In this document: piece after piece, positions 42,118 through 52,778 of the stretch
How the letters are laid out: every line of letters starts with the position of its first letter
How positions within the stretch are numbered: the first letter of the stretch is position 1
Assembly (NCBI GenBank): GCA_964450125.1
Contig: CAYVDO010000003.1
Coordinates: 1-57,071, forward strand
Source of the DNA: JADJOY01 sp964450125
GTDB taxonomy: Bacteria > JADJOY01
Length of the DNA: 57,071 bases
Direction of reading: 5' to 3'
Program-made: the position numbers and the translations under genes
Notes under the pieces: model-generated
Seen by the model: only the letters and a program-made list of their open reading frames with translations
The model's database searches: none
What the model was told of the DNA's origin: nothing

Positions 42118-42248
42118 GGGGGAGCCGTCGTGAACGTCGATCGAGGGTGGGATGACTGATCGGGAGAGCTTACCCAGGATCCACTGGAGGCGGTGAGGCC
42201 CGAAGTCGGATGTCGCGTCCGAGCAAGGCGTCGTCGTCCGGAGACAGA

Positions 42249-42278
42249 ACGGGCGCCTGACCGAGATCAGGCGCCCGT
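42249..42278 (-). terminator. terminator hairpin of groEL
   Basis: ACGGGCGCCTGA-CCGAGA-TCAGGCGCCCGT forms a perfect 12-bp stem with a 6-base loop, 28 nt after the groEL stop. In groEL direction it is followed by TCTGTCTC, a weak T-rich tail. Confidence 0.7.
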
Positions 42279-42305
42279 ACGTGGTGTGACGAGCCGGGCG
42301 GTGGG

Positions 42306-44021
<1,716 letters not shown>

Positions 44022-44153
44022 GTCTTCCTTCCTCCTGGCGTAAGTGTCCAGATAATCGATGGTTGCGATTGCCGGGCCGTGCCCGACGAGCCGGCACGCA
44101 GATACTCGTGTCCGACGTGTCCGGCGGGCTTGCCGGATCGCGAATGACCCCTG

Positions 44154-44180
44154 TTAGCACTCCGAAGCGGTGAGTGCCAG
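44154..44180 (-). promoter_or_regulatory. CIRCE operator (HrcA-binding inverted repeat)
   Basis: TTAGCACTC-N9-GAGTGCCAG matches the CIRCE consensus (TTAGCACTC-N9-GAGTGCTAA) in 16 of 18 arm bases. It lies immediately downstream of the predicted groEL -10 box, an ideal place for repression. Its partner HrcA is encoded at 55218-56279. Confidence 0.9.
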
Positions 44181-44181
44181 G

Positions 44182-44210
44182 AATCTTATCCACGGATTCG
44201 TGGTCGTCAA
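44182..44210 (-). promoter_or_regulatory. sigma-70-type promoter of groEL
   Basis: On the minus strand TTGACG (44205-44210) and TAAGAT (44183-44188) are 16 bp apart, or TTGACG with AAGATT at 17 bp. The CIRCE repeat begins just after the -10, which agrees with the known CIRCE/sigma-A promoter layout. Confidence 0.7.
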
Positions 44211-44628
44211 CCGCCCCTCGACCACGATCGTGCGATGCGCCACGCAGCGCCGCGGTGCAGTGGCCGTGGGCCCGAGGGGACGCACGCTCGATCACCGTCG
44301 AAGTACAGCCGAGCGGCGTTACGGCGCCAAGTCTCTGGGATTGCGGCGGATCCGGCGGCGGATGCCGTACGTCCCTTGCGGTTCTCCAACGGTTGCGGAG
44401 TCACCAGGATCGCATTGACGAGCCCAGGCCTTTCGATCATCCTGCGCGTAGAGGGGCGGCGCTGGCCGCGGGGTTGCGTCTTCCGTCTCGCCGGCCCAGT
44501 GTGCGAATCCCTGGCACGATCGGCCCGTCACCCCGCCGATCCATAGAAGGTCCGCAAATCCCCCAAGGCACGTCGAACTCATCGCCCGCGTGTCCAGTAG
44601 TGCGACGGCGTGCGGCGAGCCCACCTCC
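44211..44628. other. intergenic region upstream of tolQ, no gene seen
   Basis: These 418 bp lie between the divergent groEL and tol operons. Frames here have no ribosome binding site or protein similarity. The tolQ promoter should be here, but no clear pair of boxes was recognised. Confidence 0.45.
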
Positions 44629-45372
44629 ATGCACCCACCGACTTTCGTGATCGCCGCCGGCGCCGCCGGACAGAGCATCGTGAGCCTGCTGCGTCACGCC
44701 GGTCTCGACGCCAAGCTCGTGATGCTCATGTTGTGCGTGTTCTCGGTGGCGAGCTGGGCGGTCATCATCTGGAAGTGGCGCGAGATCCGCGCGAGCAGGA
44801 GTCAGGGAGTCGAGTTCGTCAAGGTTTTCTGGGAGGCGCGCAGCCTGAGCTCGATCTACGATCAGGCACCGCGCTTCAGCCATGCCCTCGAGGCCGAGGT
44901 GTTTCGGGCGGGGTATCGCGAGCTCAAGGCGCTCGGCAGTCTCGGCGGGCCATCCGCCAAACAGTCGTTGGTGGAAGCGGTTCGCGTGGTCGGGCTAACG
45001 ACGGTCGAACGCGCCCTCGACGCCTCGATCAGCTTGCAGGTGCGCAAGCTGGAACGCGGCCTCGGGCTTCTCGCAACGACTGCCAGCGCCACGCCATTCA
45101 TCGGTCTCTTCGGTACCGTGCTGGGCATCATTCGCGCTTTCCAGGGAATCAGCGCAGGTGCGGCATCGACGGTGCAAGCCGTCGCGCCGGGCATTGCCGA
45201 GGCGCTGATCGCCACCGCCGCGGGCCTCGCTGCCGCCATCCCCGCCGTCCTCTTCTACAATCTGTTTCACAACCAGATCGGGTACCTTGCAGGTGAGCTG
45301 GAAGGGTTTCGCACCGAGTTCCTGAACCTCGCACAGCGGCAGGTGTTGCGCGACGCGATCTCCGGCGAGTGA
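44629..45372 (+). CDS. tolQ: Tol-Pal system proton channel protein TolQ
   Basis: This ExbB/TolQ-type inner-membrane protein (247 residues from ATG 44629; a GTG at 44590 would add 13) forms the proton channel with TolR. The three-helix layout is visible: LVMLMLCVFSVASWAVIIWK, then GLGLLATTASATPFIGLFGT and GIAEALIATAAGLAAAIPAV. It is the first gene of a full tol-pal cluster needed for outer-membrane constriction in division. No ybgC precedes it. Confidence 0.93.
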   Translation: MHPPTFVIAAGAAGQSIVSLLRHAGLDAKLVMLMLCVFSVASWAVIIWKWREIRASRSQGVEFVKVFWEARSLSSIYDQAPRFSHALEAEVFRAGYRELKALGSLGGPSAKQSLVEAVRVVGLTTVERALDASISLQVRKLERGLGLLATTASATPFIGLFGTVLGIIRAFQGISAGAASTVQAVAPGIAEALIATAAGLAAAIPAVLFYNLFHNQIGYLAGELEGFRTEFLNLAQRQVLRDAISGE

Positions 45373-45442
45373 ACCTCTTGCTTCGCTCCCGCGCTTCCTA
45401 GCGAGCGAGCGCCAATCGCGCGCACGTCAGGCGTGATCCACC

Positions 45443-45922
45443 ATGTCGATCCAGCTCAGCCGTAGCCCCGCTCGCGGCCGCGCGCAGATGGCGGAGATCA
45501 ACGTCACGCCGCTGGTCGACGTGATGTTGGTGCTGCTCGTCATCTTCATGGTGTCGGCGCCGATGCTGGATCTGAATCAAGGCGTCAAGGTGGATCTGCC
45601 GCAGACCAAGCCGGCCGATCCCATGACCACCGACAGCCGCGATCCGATCGTCATCACGATCGATCCGAAGGGTGCCTATTACCTGCTGCGGAAGGAAGAT
45701 CCGAAGGCGCTCGACGAGCTCGTGGAGTACGTGCGTGCGGCGCGTCAGAACGATCCCAAGAAGGACGTGTTCTTGCGCGGCGACGAGAAGGTCGACTACG
45801 GCAAGGTCGTGTCGCTCATGTCGGCGCTCAAGGACGCGGGCGTGACGGGCGTCGGGCTGGTGACGGCGACGGCGCCATCCCCAGCGCCCCCCGCGGCACC
45901 GAAGAGCGAGAAGCGCAAGTGA
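45443..45922 (+). CDS. tolR: Tol-Pal system protein TolR
   Basis: This 159-residue ExbD/TolR protein has one N-terminal transmembrane helix. The family motif is AEINVTPLVDVMLVLLVIFM, with the proton-relay Asp (VDV). It is followed by a periplasmic domain (VFLRGDEKVDYGKVVSLMSA). The stop overlaps the tolA GTG (GTGA). It couples proton flow with TolQ to TolA. Confidence 0.95.
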   Translation: MSIQLSRSPARGRAQMAEINVTPLVDVMLVLLVIFMVSAPMLDLNQGVKVDLPQTKPADPMTTDSRDPIVITIDPKGAYYLLRKEDPKALDELVEYVRAARQNDPKKDVFLRGDEKVDYGKVVSLMSALKDAGVTGVGLVTATAPSPAPPAAPKSEKRK

Positions 45923-46938
45923 TCCCGCGAGCGCGTGCGATCAAGGAGCGAATCCCGCGTGGGCTTCGCCTGGCGCTGGCGATCTCGTTCGTCCTACACG
46001 TGGTGGCGCTCGCGGCGCTCGCCATCACGCGGAGCAACGAAGCGGCGTTCTCGCCGCCGCCTCAGTTCGGGATGCTGGTCTCGCCGGACGTGCTCGAGGG
46101 GATCGAAGGCGCCGGTACGAAGCCGGCAGTCGCGCCGTCGCAGGCCGCGCCGAAACCTCCCGAACCCAAGCAGGCGGAGGTGGCGCAGCCCGTGAAGCCG
46201 CCGGAGCCGGTCAAGCCGCCGGAACCCGTGAAGCCACCCGTGCCCGCACCCGACGCCGTCCCCATCCGGGAAGAGAAGCCTCCCAAGCCGGTGGAAAAGC
46301 CGAAAGACAGAGAGGTCGAAAAGCCGAAGCCACCCGAGAAGCCGCGGCAAGAGGCGAAGGTCGAAAAGCCGAAGGATTCGAAGCCCGTCGAGCCCAAGAA
46401 GCCGGAGAAGCCCGCGAAGCCCAGTGACGCAGACAAGACCAAGAAACCCGAGCCGTCGCAGAAGGACGTCGCGAGCAAGCCCGCCAAGCCTGCGGACACG
46501 ACACCCGAGCGCCCCAGCGCCTCCGACCTCGCTTCGATGGAAAGGCGCATCCAGGAGATGGCGGCGCGGGCGGCGAAGGCGGGTGTGGAAACGGGCGTCA
46601 CCTGGGGGGTCGAAGGTGGGACGGGTTCCGTGCCCGCGGACGCTTGTCAGGCCGCGCTGGCGCAATACGGTGCGGAAGTCATCAAGAAGTTGCGTGCCAG
46701 CGTGAACTATCCCGATCAACGTCGGGGTCTGACCGCACTCATCAAGCTCGAGCTCGCAAAAGATGGAACACTGCTCAGTCAGTCGGTGGGCACCTCGAGC
46801 GGCGATCGGTTGTTCGACGAGTCGGTCCTCGCCGGTCTCAAGAAAGCCGCGCCATTCGACCCGCTGCCCGCTTGCTGGCAGCGGGGGTCGTTCGCGGGCG
46901 CCATCGAGTTCGTTGCCGAAGGGGGATCCTCTGGATGA
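45919..46938 (+). CDS. tolA: Tol-Pal system protein TolA (TonB-like C-terminus)
   Basis: This 339-residue protein has one N-terminal transmembrane helix (LRLALAISFVLHVVALAALA), a long Lys/Pro-rich periplasmic stalk with KPPEPVKPPEPVKPPVP repeats (in place of the Ala/Lys/Glu helix of enterobacteria), and a C-terminal domain (AEVIKKLRASVNYPDQRRGL then ALIKLELAKDGTLLSQSVGT) that resembles TonB/TolA domain III. The position between tolR and tolB supports TolA. The GTG start overlaps tolR, and its stop overlaps tolB. Confidence 0.9.
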   Translation: MIPRARAIKERIPRGLRLALAISFVLHVVALAALAITRSNEAAFSPPPQFGMLVSPDVLEGIEGAGTKPAVAPSQAAPKPPEPKQAEVAQPVKPPEPVKPPEPVKPPVPAPDAVPIREEKPPKPVEKPKDREVEKPKPPEKPRQEAKVEKPKDSKPVEPKKPEKPAKPSDADKTKKPEPSQKDVASKPAKPADTTPERPSASDLASMERRIQEMAARAAKAGVETGVTWGVEGGTGSVPADACQAALAQYGAEVIKKLRASVNYPDQRRGLTALIKLELAKDGTLLSQSVGTSSGDRLFDESVLAGLKKAAPFDPLPACWQRGSFAGAIEFVAEGGSSG

Positions 46939-48290
46939 GACGGCCCGTGTTGCGACTCGAGTCGAAGCGCTGGTGGGTGGCAGGGTTGCTGGCCGTGTTC
47001 GTTTGCCTACGCGCTGGTGCGGCGTATTGCCAAGGGACGGGGGGCGATCAGCCGGTCGCGACGTGGCAGGTGACCGTGGCTGGCGGCGCGGCCTGGCCGT
47101 TCGCCCATGCGGCGTGGAAGGTCGGGCCGGGGCTTTCGCCGGGCGATCCTGTTCTCAAGAAAATGCACGATTTGCTGGTGCGCGATCTCGAGCTTTCCGG
47201 CTTTTTCCGATGGATCTCGGATGCTTCGTACGCCGAGGATCCGCAATCGGCGCCAGTCGTCGACAGCGAGATCGACTTTGCCGCGTGGCGGACGCTCGGT
47301 GCCAACTTCCTCGTCAAGACCACCGCTGAGCAGAGCGGGGGCGCCTACGTCGTCGAGTTCCGGCTGCACGACGTCCCGAACGCGAAGCAGGCCTTGGGCC
47401 GCAAATACCAAGTCCCGCCGGCGCAGCTCGCTGCAGCCGTTCACGACTTCGCGAATCGTGTGCTGGAAGCCACCACGGGGAAGATGGGGGCTTTCGGCAC
47501 GCGAATCGTGTTTTCGTCGACGCGCGGTCGAGCCGGTCGAAAAGACATCTTCGTCGTCGACACCGACGGCAGCAATCTCGCGCGTCTCACCTTCGACGAC
47601 AAGCTGGCGATGATGCCGGACTGGTCACCGAGTGGTGATTCGATCCTTTATACGTCCTACCGCAATTTCAAGCCCGACCTCTGGGGTCAGGATGCTGCAA
47701 CCGGACGCCCGAGATTGCTGGCGAGCGGCGGTTTGAACACCGGCGGTGCGTTCTCGCCCGATGGCCGGCGAATCGCGTTCAGCAAAGACGGAAACATCTG
47801 CATCATGGGCGTCGATGGCTCCGGTTTCACCAAGCTCACCTCGGGCGATGCGCTCGACGTTTCGCCGTCGTGGTCGCCGGATGGTAGTCAAATCGTGTTC
47901 GCGTCCGATCGCGCGGGCCGGCCGCAGCTCTACTTGATGAATTCCGACGGCTCGGGTCAACGGAAGGTCTCGAGCATGGGCATGGACCACGGTTCTCCGA
48001 GATTTTCGCCGGACGGCACCATGATCGCGTTCGAGGCGAATCCCGGCCCCTGGCGCGTCTACGTCATGAATGCTGATGGTTCGGGAGTCCGAAAGGTTAC
48101 GAACGGACCCGGGTCCGACGAGCATCCGAGCTGGTCGCCTGACGGACGGACGTTGGTTTACAGCTCTGGCGGCGGCGGGTCATCCAATCTGTTTCTGGTG
48201 TCGGCGCTGGGGGGTACGGCAGTCCGCCTCACCGATGGCCGCGCGATGGATTTACAGCCCGATTGGGGACCGATGCAACGTGCGCCGTGA
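46935..48290 (+). CDS. tolB: Tol-Pal system beta-propeller protein TolB
   Basis: This 451-residue periplasmic protein starts at ATG 46935, overlapping the tolA stop (ATGA). A Sec signal is visible (WWVAGLLAVFVCLRAGAAY). The N-terminal TolB domain (DLELSGFFRWI) precedes a six-bladed propeller with repeated SPDG blades (WSPSGDSILYTS, FSPDGRRIAFS, WSPDGSQIVFASD, FSPDGTMIAFE, WSPDGRTLVYSS). It bridges TolA and Pal. Confidence 0.96.
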   Translation: MRRPVLRLESKRWWVAGLLAVFVCLRAGAAYCQGTGGDQPVATWQVTVAGGAAWPFAHAAWKVGPGLSPGDPVLKKMHDLLVRDLELSGFFRWISDASYAEDPQSAPVVDSEIDFAAWRTLGANFLVKTTAEQSGGAYVVEFRLHDVPNAKQALGRKYQVPPAQLAAAVHDFANRVLEATTGKMGAFGTRIVFSSTRGRAGRKDIFVVDTDGSNLARLTFDDKLAMMPDWSPSGDSILYTSYRNFKPDLWGQDAATGRPRLLASGGLNTGGAFSPDGRRIAFSKDGNICIMGVDGSGFTKLTSGDALDVSPSWSPDGSQIVFASDRAGRPQLYLMNSDGSGQRKVSSMGMDHGSPRFSPDGTMIAFEANPGPWRVYVMNADGSGVRKVTNGPGSDEHPSWSPDGRTLVYSSGGGGSSNLFLVSALGGTAVRLTDGRAMDLQPDWGPMQRAP

Positions 48291-48366
48291 CGAGCCGCCA
48301 TGGCCGTGCCTGCCATCGACGTCGAGGTTTTTCGGTCAGGGAATGGTCAGGACGCACGCCGTTGCA

Positions 48367-48396
48367 TTGACGGGGTCGTCGCATCTCCGCTAACTC
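48367..48396 (+). promoter_or_regulatory. internal promoter for pal-cpoB
   Basis: TTGACG (48367-48372) and TAACTC (48391-48396) are 18 bp apart in the 272-bp gap between tolB and pal. It would allow Pal and CpoB to be made at higher level than TolQRAB, as in other bacteria. The rest of this gap has no gene. Confidence 0.5.
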
Positions 48397-48562
48397 ATGC
48401 AGCACGCAAACCAAGAGCGGAACGAGCACGACGGTGAGCGCTCGGATGCTCGGAAGACAGCCAACGTCACACGACGAGAGAAGGCGACAGCGATGGCTTC
48501 CGAGGTGGAAGCCGCCGCCGGGCGCTGAGGACGGCCACGCAGGTCGTCGAGGAGATGTCGGA

Positions 48563-49108
48563 ATGAGCTTGTGGGACGAAGTGAAGCGACTCTGCTGTGC
48601 AGGCGCGGTGTTGCTGGCGGTCGTGGGCGGATGCTCGAAGGAGCAGCCACCCCAGCCGCCCGACATGGCTCCGCCCATCTCGACCACTCCCTCGCAGCCC
48701 TACAAGGCGCCGCCGATGGTTTCGTCGACTCCCTTCGATACCGAAGGCGCCGGACGCGGCACGATGGATCCACCGGGGCTCGCCCGCATTTATTTCGACT
48801 ACGATTCGTCCACGCTTTCCTCAGACGCGCGCGCGACGCTGCAGGACAACTATCAGACGCTGCGATCCACTCCGTCGCTGCGTGTCGAGATCGAGGGTCA
48901 CACCGACGAGCGCGGCACCAACGAGTACAACATGGCGCTCGGCCAGAAGCGCGCCAACGCGGTCAAGAACTATCTGGTGCAGCTCGGAATCACCTCGTCC
49001 AGGATCGAGACCATCAGCTACGGCGAGGAGCTACCGGCAGTGGTCGGCCACGACGAGTCGGCGTTCTCGAAGAATCGTCGCGCCCAGTTCCGCGTGCTCG
49101 GCCAGTGA
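48563..49108 (+). CDS. pal: peptidoglycan-associated lipoprotein Pal
   Basis: This 181-residue lipoprotein has the lipobox LLAVVGGC (Cys near residue 24) and a Pro/Ser-rich linker. Its OmpA domain has ARIYFDYDSSTLSSDARATL, the diaminopimelate-binding Asp/Arg in VEIEGHTDERGTNEYNMALG, and SYGEELPAV. The ATG at 48563 follows GAGGAG at proper distance. It anchors the outer membrane to peptidoglycan and binds TolB. Confidence 0.96.
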   Translation: MSLWDEVKRLCCAGAVLLAVVGGCSKEQPPQPPDMAPPISTTPSQPYKAPPMVSSTPFDTEGAGRGTMDPPGLARIYFDYDSSTLSSDARATLQDNYQTLRSTPSLRVEIEGHTDERGTNEYNMALGQKRANAVKNYLVQLGITSSRIETISYGEELPAVVGHDESAFSKNRRAQFRVLGQ

Positions 49109-49186
49109 GCCTCCTACGGTGGTGCACGCGGCCATCGATGGCCGCGTGCTGACAGCACCTCCCGCAGCATCTATCCTCGCCGCGTC

Positions 49187-50131
49187 ATGAACCAGCGCAA
49201 AGTGAGCTCCACGTCGATTCACGCCTCGTCCTCTCGGCGCAGCCGACCCCTTCATGCGTGCGGTGGCCTGCTGATGGTCGGCGCGCTCGCGGGCTGCGTC
49301 AGCAAGGCTGAGTACACCTCGTTGCTGATGCGCGTCGACCGGCTTGAAGCCGAGCGGCAAGCACAATCCAAGGAGCTGCAAGAGGTTCGCACTCGCAACG
49401 CCGATCTCTCCGCGGACTCCGAGCGCCTCAACGCGGACCTGCGCGCGCTGCGCGGCCAAGTGGACGAGCGCCGGACGCCGAGGGGGCGTCTCGACGACCA
49501 GCTCAGCGACGCGTTCAACGAGCAGGTCATGGCGCAGCTCCTCGAGGTCCGCAACCGCGTCATCGAGCTCGAGACGCGTCTCGGCGTGAAACCATCGGAT
49601 TCGGCGGCGACCACGGCCGTGACTGCGACACCTCAACCGACGTCTGCACCGCCCGCGTCGCCGCCTCCGGTTCCGGTCGCGCCCACTCCCGCGCCCACAG
49701 CCCCGATCGCTTCAGTTTCGCCGGCCGCGCTGCCGCCCTCGCAGCAATTCCAGGCGGGCTACGGCGCGTACCAGGCCGGACGATACAAGGAAGCTCGCAA
49801 CGCGTTCCTCGCGTATTTGGCCGGCCGCCCCGAGGAGGATCTCGCCGACGACGCCCAGTTCTACGTCGGCGAGTCGTTCTACAACGAGCGCCAGTTCGAG
49901 TGGGCGTTGCCCGCATACGACAAGCTCATCAAGAGCTATCCCAAGAGTGACAAGGTGCCCGCCGCGCTGCTCAAGCAAGGCCTTTGTTTCGCGAGCCTCA
50001 ACTACACCGGCGACGCGCGCGTGGTGCTGCTCAAGCTGGTCGAGTCCTATCCCTCGACGGACGAGGCCCGCATGGCGCGCGAGAAGCTGAAGGAGCTGGG
50101 AGGCGCGCCGAGCTCCCGCGGCTCGCGCTGA
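49187..50131 (+). CDS. cpoB: cell division coordinator CpoB (YbgF)
   Basis: This 314-residue protein has a lipobox-like signal (GGLLMVGALAGC). An N-terminal coiled coil follows (RVDRLEAERQAQSKELQEVR), then a Pro/Ala/Thr linker (TSAPPASPPPVPVAP) and C-terminal TPR repeats (FQAGYGAYQAGRYKEARNAF, DDAQFYVGESFYNERQFEWA). This is the CpoB layout. The likely lipidated form differs from E. coli CpoB, which is a soluble periplasmic protein. It follows pal and precedes the PBP1B-type gene. Confidence 0.92.
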   Translation: MNQRKVSSTSIHASSSRRSRPLHACGGLLMVGALAGCVSKAEYTSLLMRVDRLEAERQAQSKELQEVRTRNADLSADSERLNADLRALRGQVDERRTPRGRLDDQLSDAFNEQVMAQLLEVRNRVIELETRLGVKPSDSAATTAVTATPQPTSAPPASPPPVPVAPTPAPTAPIASVSPAALPPSQQFQAGYGAYQAGRYKEARNAFLAYLAGRPEEDLADDAQFYVGESFYNERQFEWALPAYDKLIKSYPKSDKVPAALLKQGLCFASLNYTGDARVVLLKLVESYPSTDEARMAREKLKELGGAPSSRGSR

Positions 50132-50205
50132 GCGCGGCGTGCGCCCCAGAAATGGGCGGTGCTCGGAGCGAGCCGAGCCATGCGCTCGGCGCAGCGCGGA
50201 GCCAG

Positions 50206-50227
50206 CGTCGGGAATGAGCTCCCGACG
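50206..50227 (+). terminator. hairpin between cpoB and the PBP gene
   Basis: CGTCGGGA-ATGAGC-TCCCGACG forms a perfect 8-bp stem three bases before the TTG at 50230. It lacks a T-run. It could partly end tol-pal transcription, or influence translation of the PBP gene if that uses the nearby TTG. Confidence 0.45.
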
Positions 50228-50229
50228 GG

Positions 50230-52743
50230 TTGATATCGGGCAAGCCCGTGACATCGCGATCGCGACGAGCAAGATCGACGCGTGAGTTGGGGCGCCGACG
50301 TGGCCAGCGTCCCGCCACGGAGCAGACGGAGCTCTGGCGGAGGAACAAGCGTCGCAGCGCCCTCAGGCGCTACGTGCCTTACGTGGTGCTCTACGGCACC
50401 GCGCTGGCGCTGGCTTGGGGCTTCGTCATCTCGCAGGACATCCTCGCGCGTTTCGAGGGGCAGCGCTTTCGGCTGCCATCGCGCGTCTACGCCGATCCGC
50501 CCGTGCTCGCCCGCGGGCTCGACATCACCCAATTCAAGATCCTCGATCGTCTGGTGAACGCCGGCTATCGGCGCGTCGACACCACGCCGGTTCACGCCGG
50601 CCAGTTCCACGTTCAACCCGATCGCATCGAGATCGGGGTACGTGCGCTCGCGTACGGCGATCGCAAGCTGCCTGCATACCGCGTGGTGCTTGCTCTCGAC
50701 GAGGGAAGCGTGACTCAGGTCAGTGTGGCCGATCGCAAGCTCGCGCCGCCCTACGTCCTGGAGCCGGAAGTCGTGAGCGGTTTGTTCGAACGCGTGTGGG
50801 AAGAACGCGAGCTGGTGGAAGTTGGCAAGGTTCCACGCGCGCTCGTCAACGCGATCGTAGCCACCGAGGACACGCGCTTTCTCGACCACGCCGGCGTCGA
50901 TCCCATCGGCATCGCACGTGCGCTGGTTGCGAATCTGCGCTCCGGATCCGTGCAGGAAGGCGGCAGCACGATCACCCAGCAGTTGGTGAAGAACTTGTTC
51001 CTCACACCCGAGCGTACGCTGACGCGGAAGATCCGCGAGGCGGCGATGGCGCTGGTGCTGGAAGCGCTCTACGACAAGGACGAGATTCTCGGCGTTTACT
51101 TGAACGCCATTTATCTCGGCCAGCGTGGCGCGATGGGCGTTTACGGTGTGGGCGAGGCCGCGCGCTACTACTTCGGAAAGGCCGTCGAGGATTTGAGCGT
51201 CGGCGAGTGCGCGATGCTCGGCGGGTTGATCCGCTCGCCCGGCAGATACGATCCATTCCGTCACCCCGACGCCGCCCGCGAGCGTCGCGCGGTCGTCCTC
51301 GACCGGATGGTGAAGACGCATCGGCTCTCGACCGAAGAAGCGGAGCGTGCGGCTCGCGAGCCGCTGAGCCAATCGTATGTTCCAGGCCCACCCGAAGGCG
51401 CGCCCTACTTCGTGGACTTGCTCCGCGACGAGCTCGAGTCCACGTACACCACCAACACGCTCAATGCCGCCGGTCTGCGGGTGATGAGTACGCTCGATCC
51501 CGTTCTCCAACACGAGGCCGAGCGTGCCGTGAGTGGAGGGGTGGCGTTGCTCGAGAAGCGTCGCGACGAGCACCACCCAGAAGGCGATCCCTCACGGCTG
51601 CAGGCGGCGCTCATCGAGCTCGATCCGGACACCGGCTCGATACGCGCCATGGTGGGGGGGCGGGACTATCGGAGCGCGCCGTACAACCGTGCCGTGAAGA
51701 GCCGGCGTCAGCCGGGCTCGCTCTTCAAGCCGTTTCTCTATGCCTGCGCGCTTGCAGGCCAGGGCGACTTCCATCCCACGCTCGCCAGTGAGGTCGAGGA
51801 CCGCGAGATTACCGTCCGCTATGACCGGCAGACCTGGCGGCCGACGAACTACGACGGCGAATACCACGGTATGGTGCCACTTCACGAGGCCTTGTCGTCG
51901 TCGCTCAACACGCCGGCGGTCCGCATCTGGCAGCAGATCGGGACGGCTGCGTTACGCAAGCAGCTCGCGGCGGTCGGCTTCGGCGACAAGCTGCCCGCCG
52001 TGCCGTCGCTGGCGCTTGGCGCCGCCGAGGTCACGCCGCTCGACGTGGCTCGGGCCTATGGCGTGCTGGCGTCGGGTGGCATGCGTACCGAGCCCACCAC
52101 GGTGCGTGCCGTGGTCGATGCCAACGGCCGCGTGCTCACCCGTACGAGGCCGCGGGCGACGCGGGTCATGGACCCGGATGTCGCGTACCTGGTGACGTGG
52201 ACGCTCGAGGAGGTGCTTCGGACTGGAACCGGAGCGTCTGCGCGAGGACTGGGGCTGGATCGCCCGGCAGCGGGCAAGACCGGCACAACCGACGACTTCC
52301 GCGACGCTTGGTTCGCGGGTTACCTGCCGGGACGCGTGGTCGTGGTTTGGGTGGGGCGCGACGACAACCAGCCGGTCGGGATGGTGGGCGCCAAGGCCGC
52401 GTTGCCGATCTGGGTCGATTACGTCACCCACACCTCGTGGTGGCCTGCGCAAGAGCTGGAAGCGCCGCGCGGCATCGCGTTCGCGGAGATCGATCCGGAA
52501 ACGGGCTTGCTCGCAACGGCCGCATGTCCGCGCACCCAGCGTCTACCGTTCGTCGAAGGTACCGAACCCACGCGTACGTGCTCGCTTCATCCCACGCTCC
52601 TCGACCGCGTCCGCGGCGAGGGCGAGGATGCAGGCAACACGAATCACAGCCCGCGGACCGGCGCCGCCGAGGGCACCGCCCGGCCGGCTGCTCCCAAGGA
52701 GCGTGACGACAGCGCCTGGGATTGGCTGAAGGGAATCTTCTGA
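50230..52743 (+). CDS. mrcB: penicillin-binding protein 1B-type bifunctional transglycosylase/transpeptidase
   Basis: This 837-residue class A PBP has a basic cytosolic tail, one anchor helix (YVVLYGTALALAWGFVISQD), and a UB2H-like region (YRRVDTTPVHAGQFHVQPDR). The GT51 domain has catalytic Glu213 (ATEDTRFLDHAG) and EGGSTITQQLVKNLFL. The transpeptidase has Ser497 (SLFK), SLN at 558-560 and KTG at 683-685, so it is complete. The start is unclear (TTG 50230 or GTG 50248). In E. coli CpoB regulates PBP1B during constriction, so the position after cpoB is meaningful. Confidence 0.92.
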   Translation: MISGKPVTSRSRRARSTRELGRRRGQRPATEQTELWRRNKRRSALRRYVPYVVLYGTALALAWGFVISQDILARFEGQRFRLPSRVYADPPVLARGLDITQFKILDRLVNAGYRRVDTTPVHAGQFHVQPDRIEIGVRALAYGDRKLPAYRVVLALDEGSVTQVSVADRKLAPPYVLEPEVVSGLFERVWEERELVEVGKVPRALVNAIVATEDTRFLDHAGVDPIGIARALVANLRSGSVQEGGSTITQQLVKNLFLTPERTLTRKIREAAMALVLEALYDKDEILGVYLNAIYLGQRGAMGVYGVGEAARYYFGKAVEDLSVGECAMLGGLIRSPGRYDPFRHPDAARERRAVVLDRMVKTHRLSTEEAERAAREPLSQSYVPGPPEGAPYFVDLLRDELESTYTTNTLNAAGLRVMSTLDPVLQHEAERAVSGGVALLEKRRDEHHPEGDPSRLQAALIELDPDTGSIRAMVGGRDYRSAPYNRAVKSRRQPGSLFKPFLYACALAGQGDFHPTLASEVEDREITVRYDRQTWRPTNYDGEYHGMVPLHEALSSSLNTPAVRIWQQIGTAALRKQLAAVGFGDKLPAVPSLALGAAEVTPLDVARAYGVLASGGMRTEPTTVRAVVDANGRVLTRTRPRATRVMDPDVAYLVTWTLEEVLRTGTGASARGLGLDRPAAGKTGTTDDFRDAWFAGYLPGRVVVVWVGRDDNQPVGMVGAKAALPIWVDYVTHTSWWPAQELEAPRGIAFAEIDPETGLLATAACPRTQRLPFVEGTEPTRTCSLHPTLLDRVRGEGEDAGNTNHSPRTGAAEGTARPAAPKERDDSAWDWLKGIF

Positions 52744-52778
52744 GCGCGGGCGGATCGGCGGGGACGAAGGCCGTGACG

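Noticed and set aside
44184..44193. TTATCCACG, one mismatch from a DnaA box, near the groEL promoter
   Set aside because: It is a single copy in a promoter region with no cluster or AT-rich unwinding element, so no origin is claimed.
48397..48528. A 43-codon frame in the tolB-pal gap starting at ATG 48397
   Set aside because: It begins at the predicted -10 box of the pal promoter, has no ribosome binding site and no conserved look.
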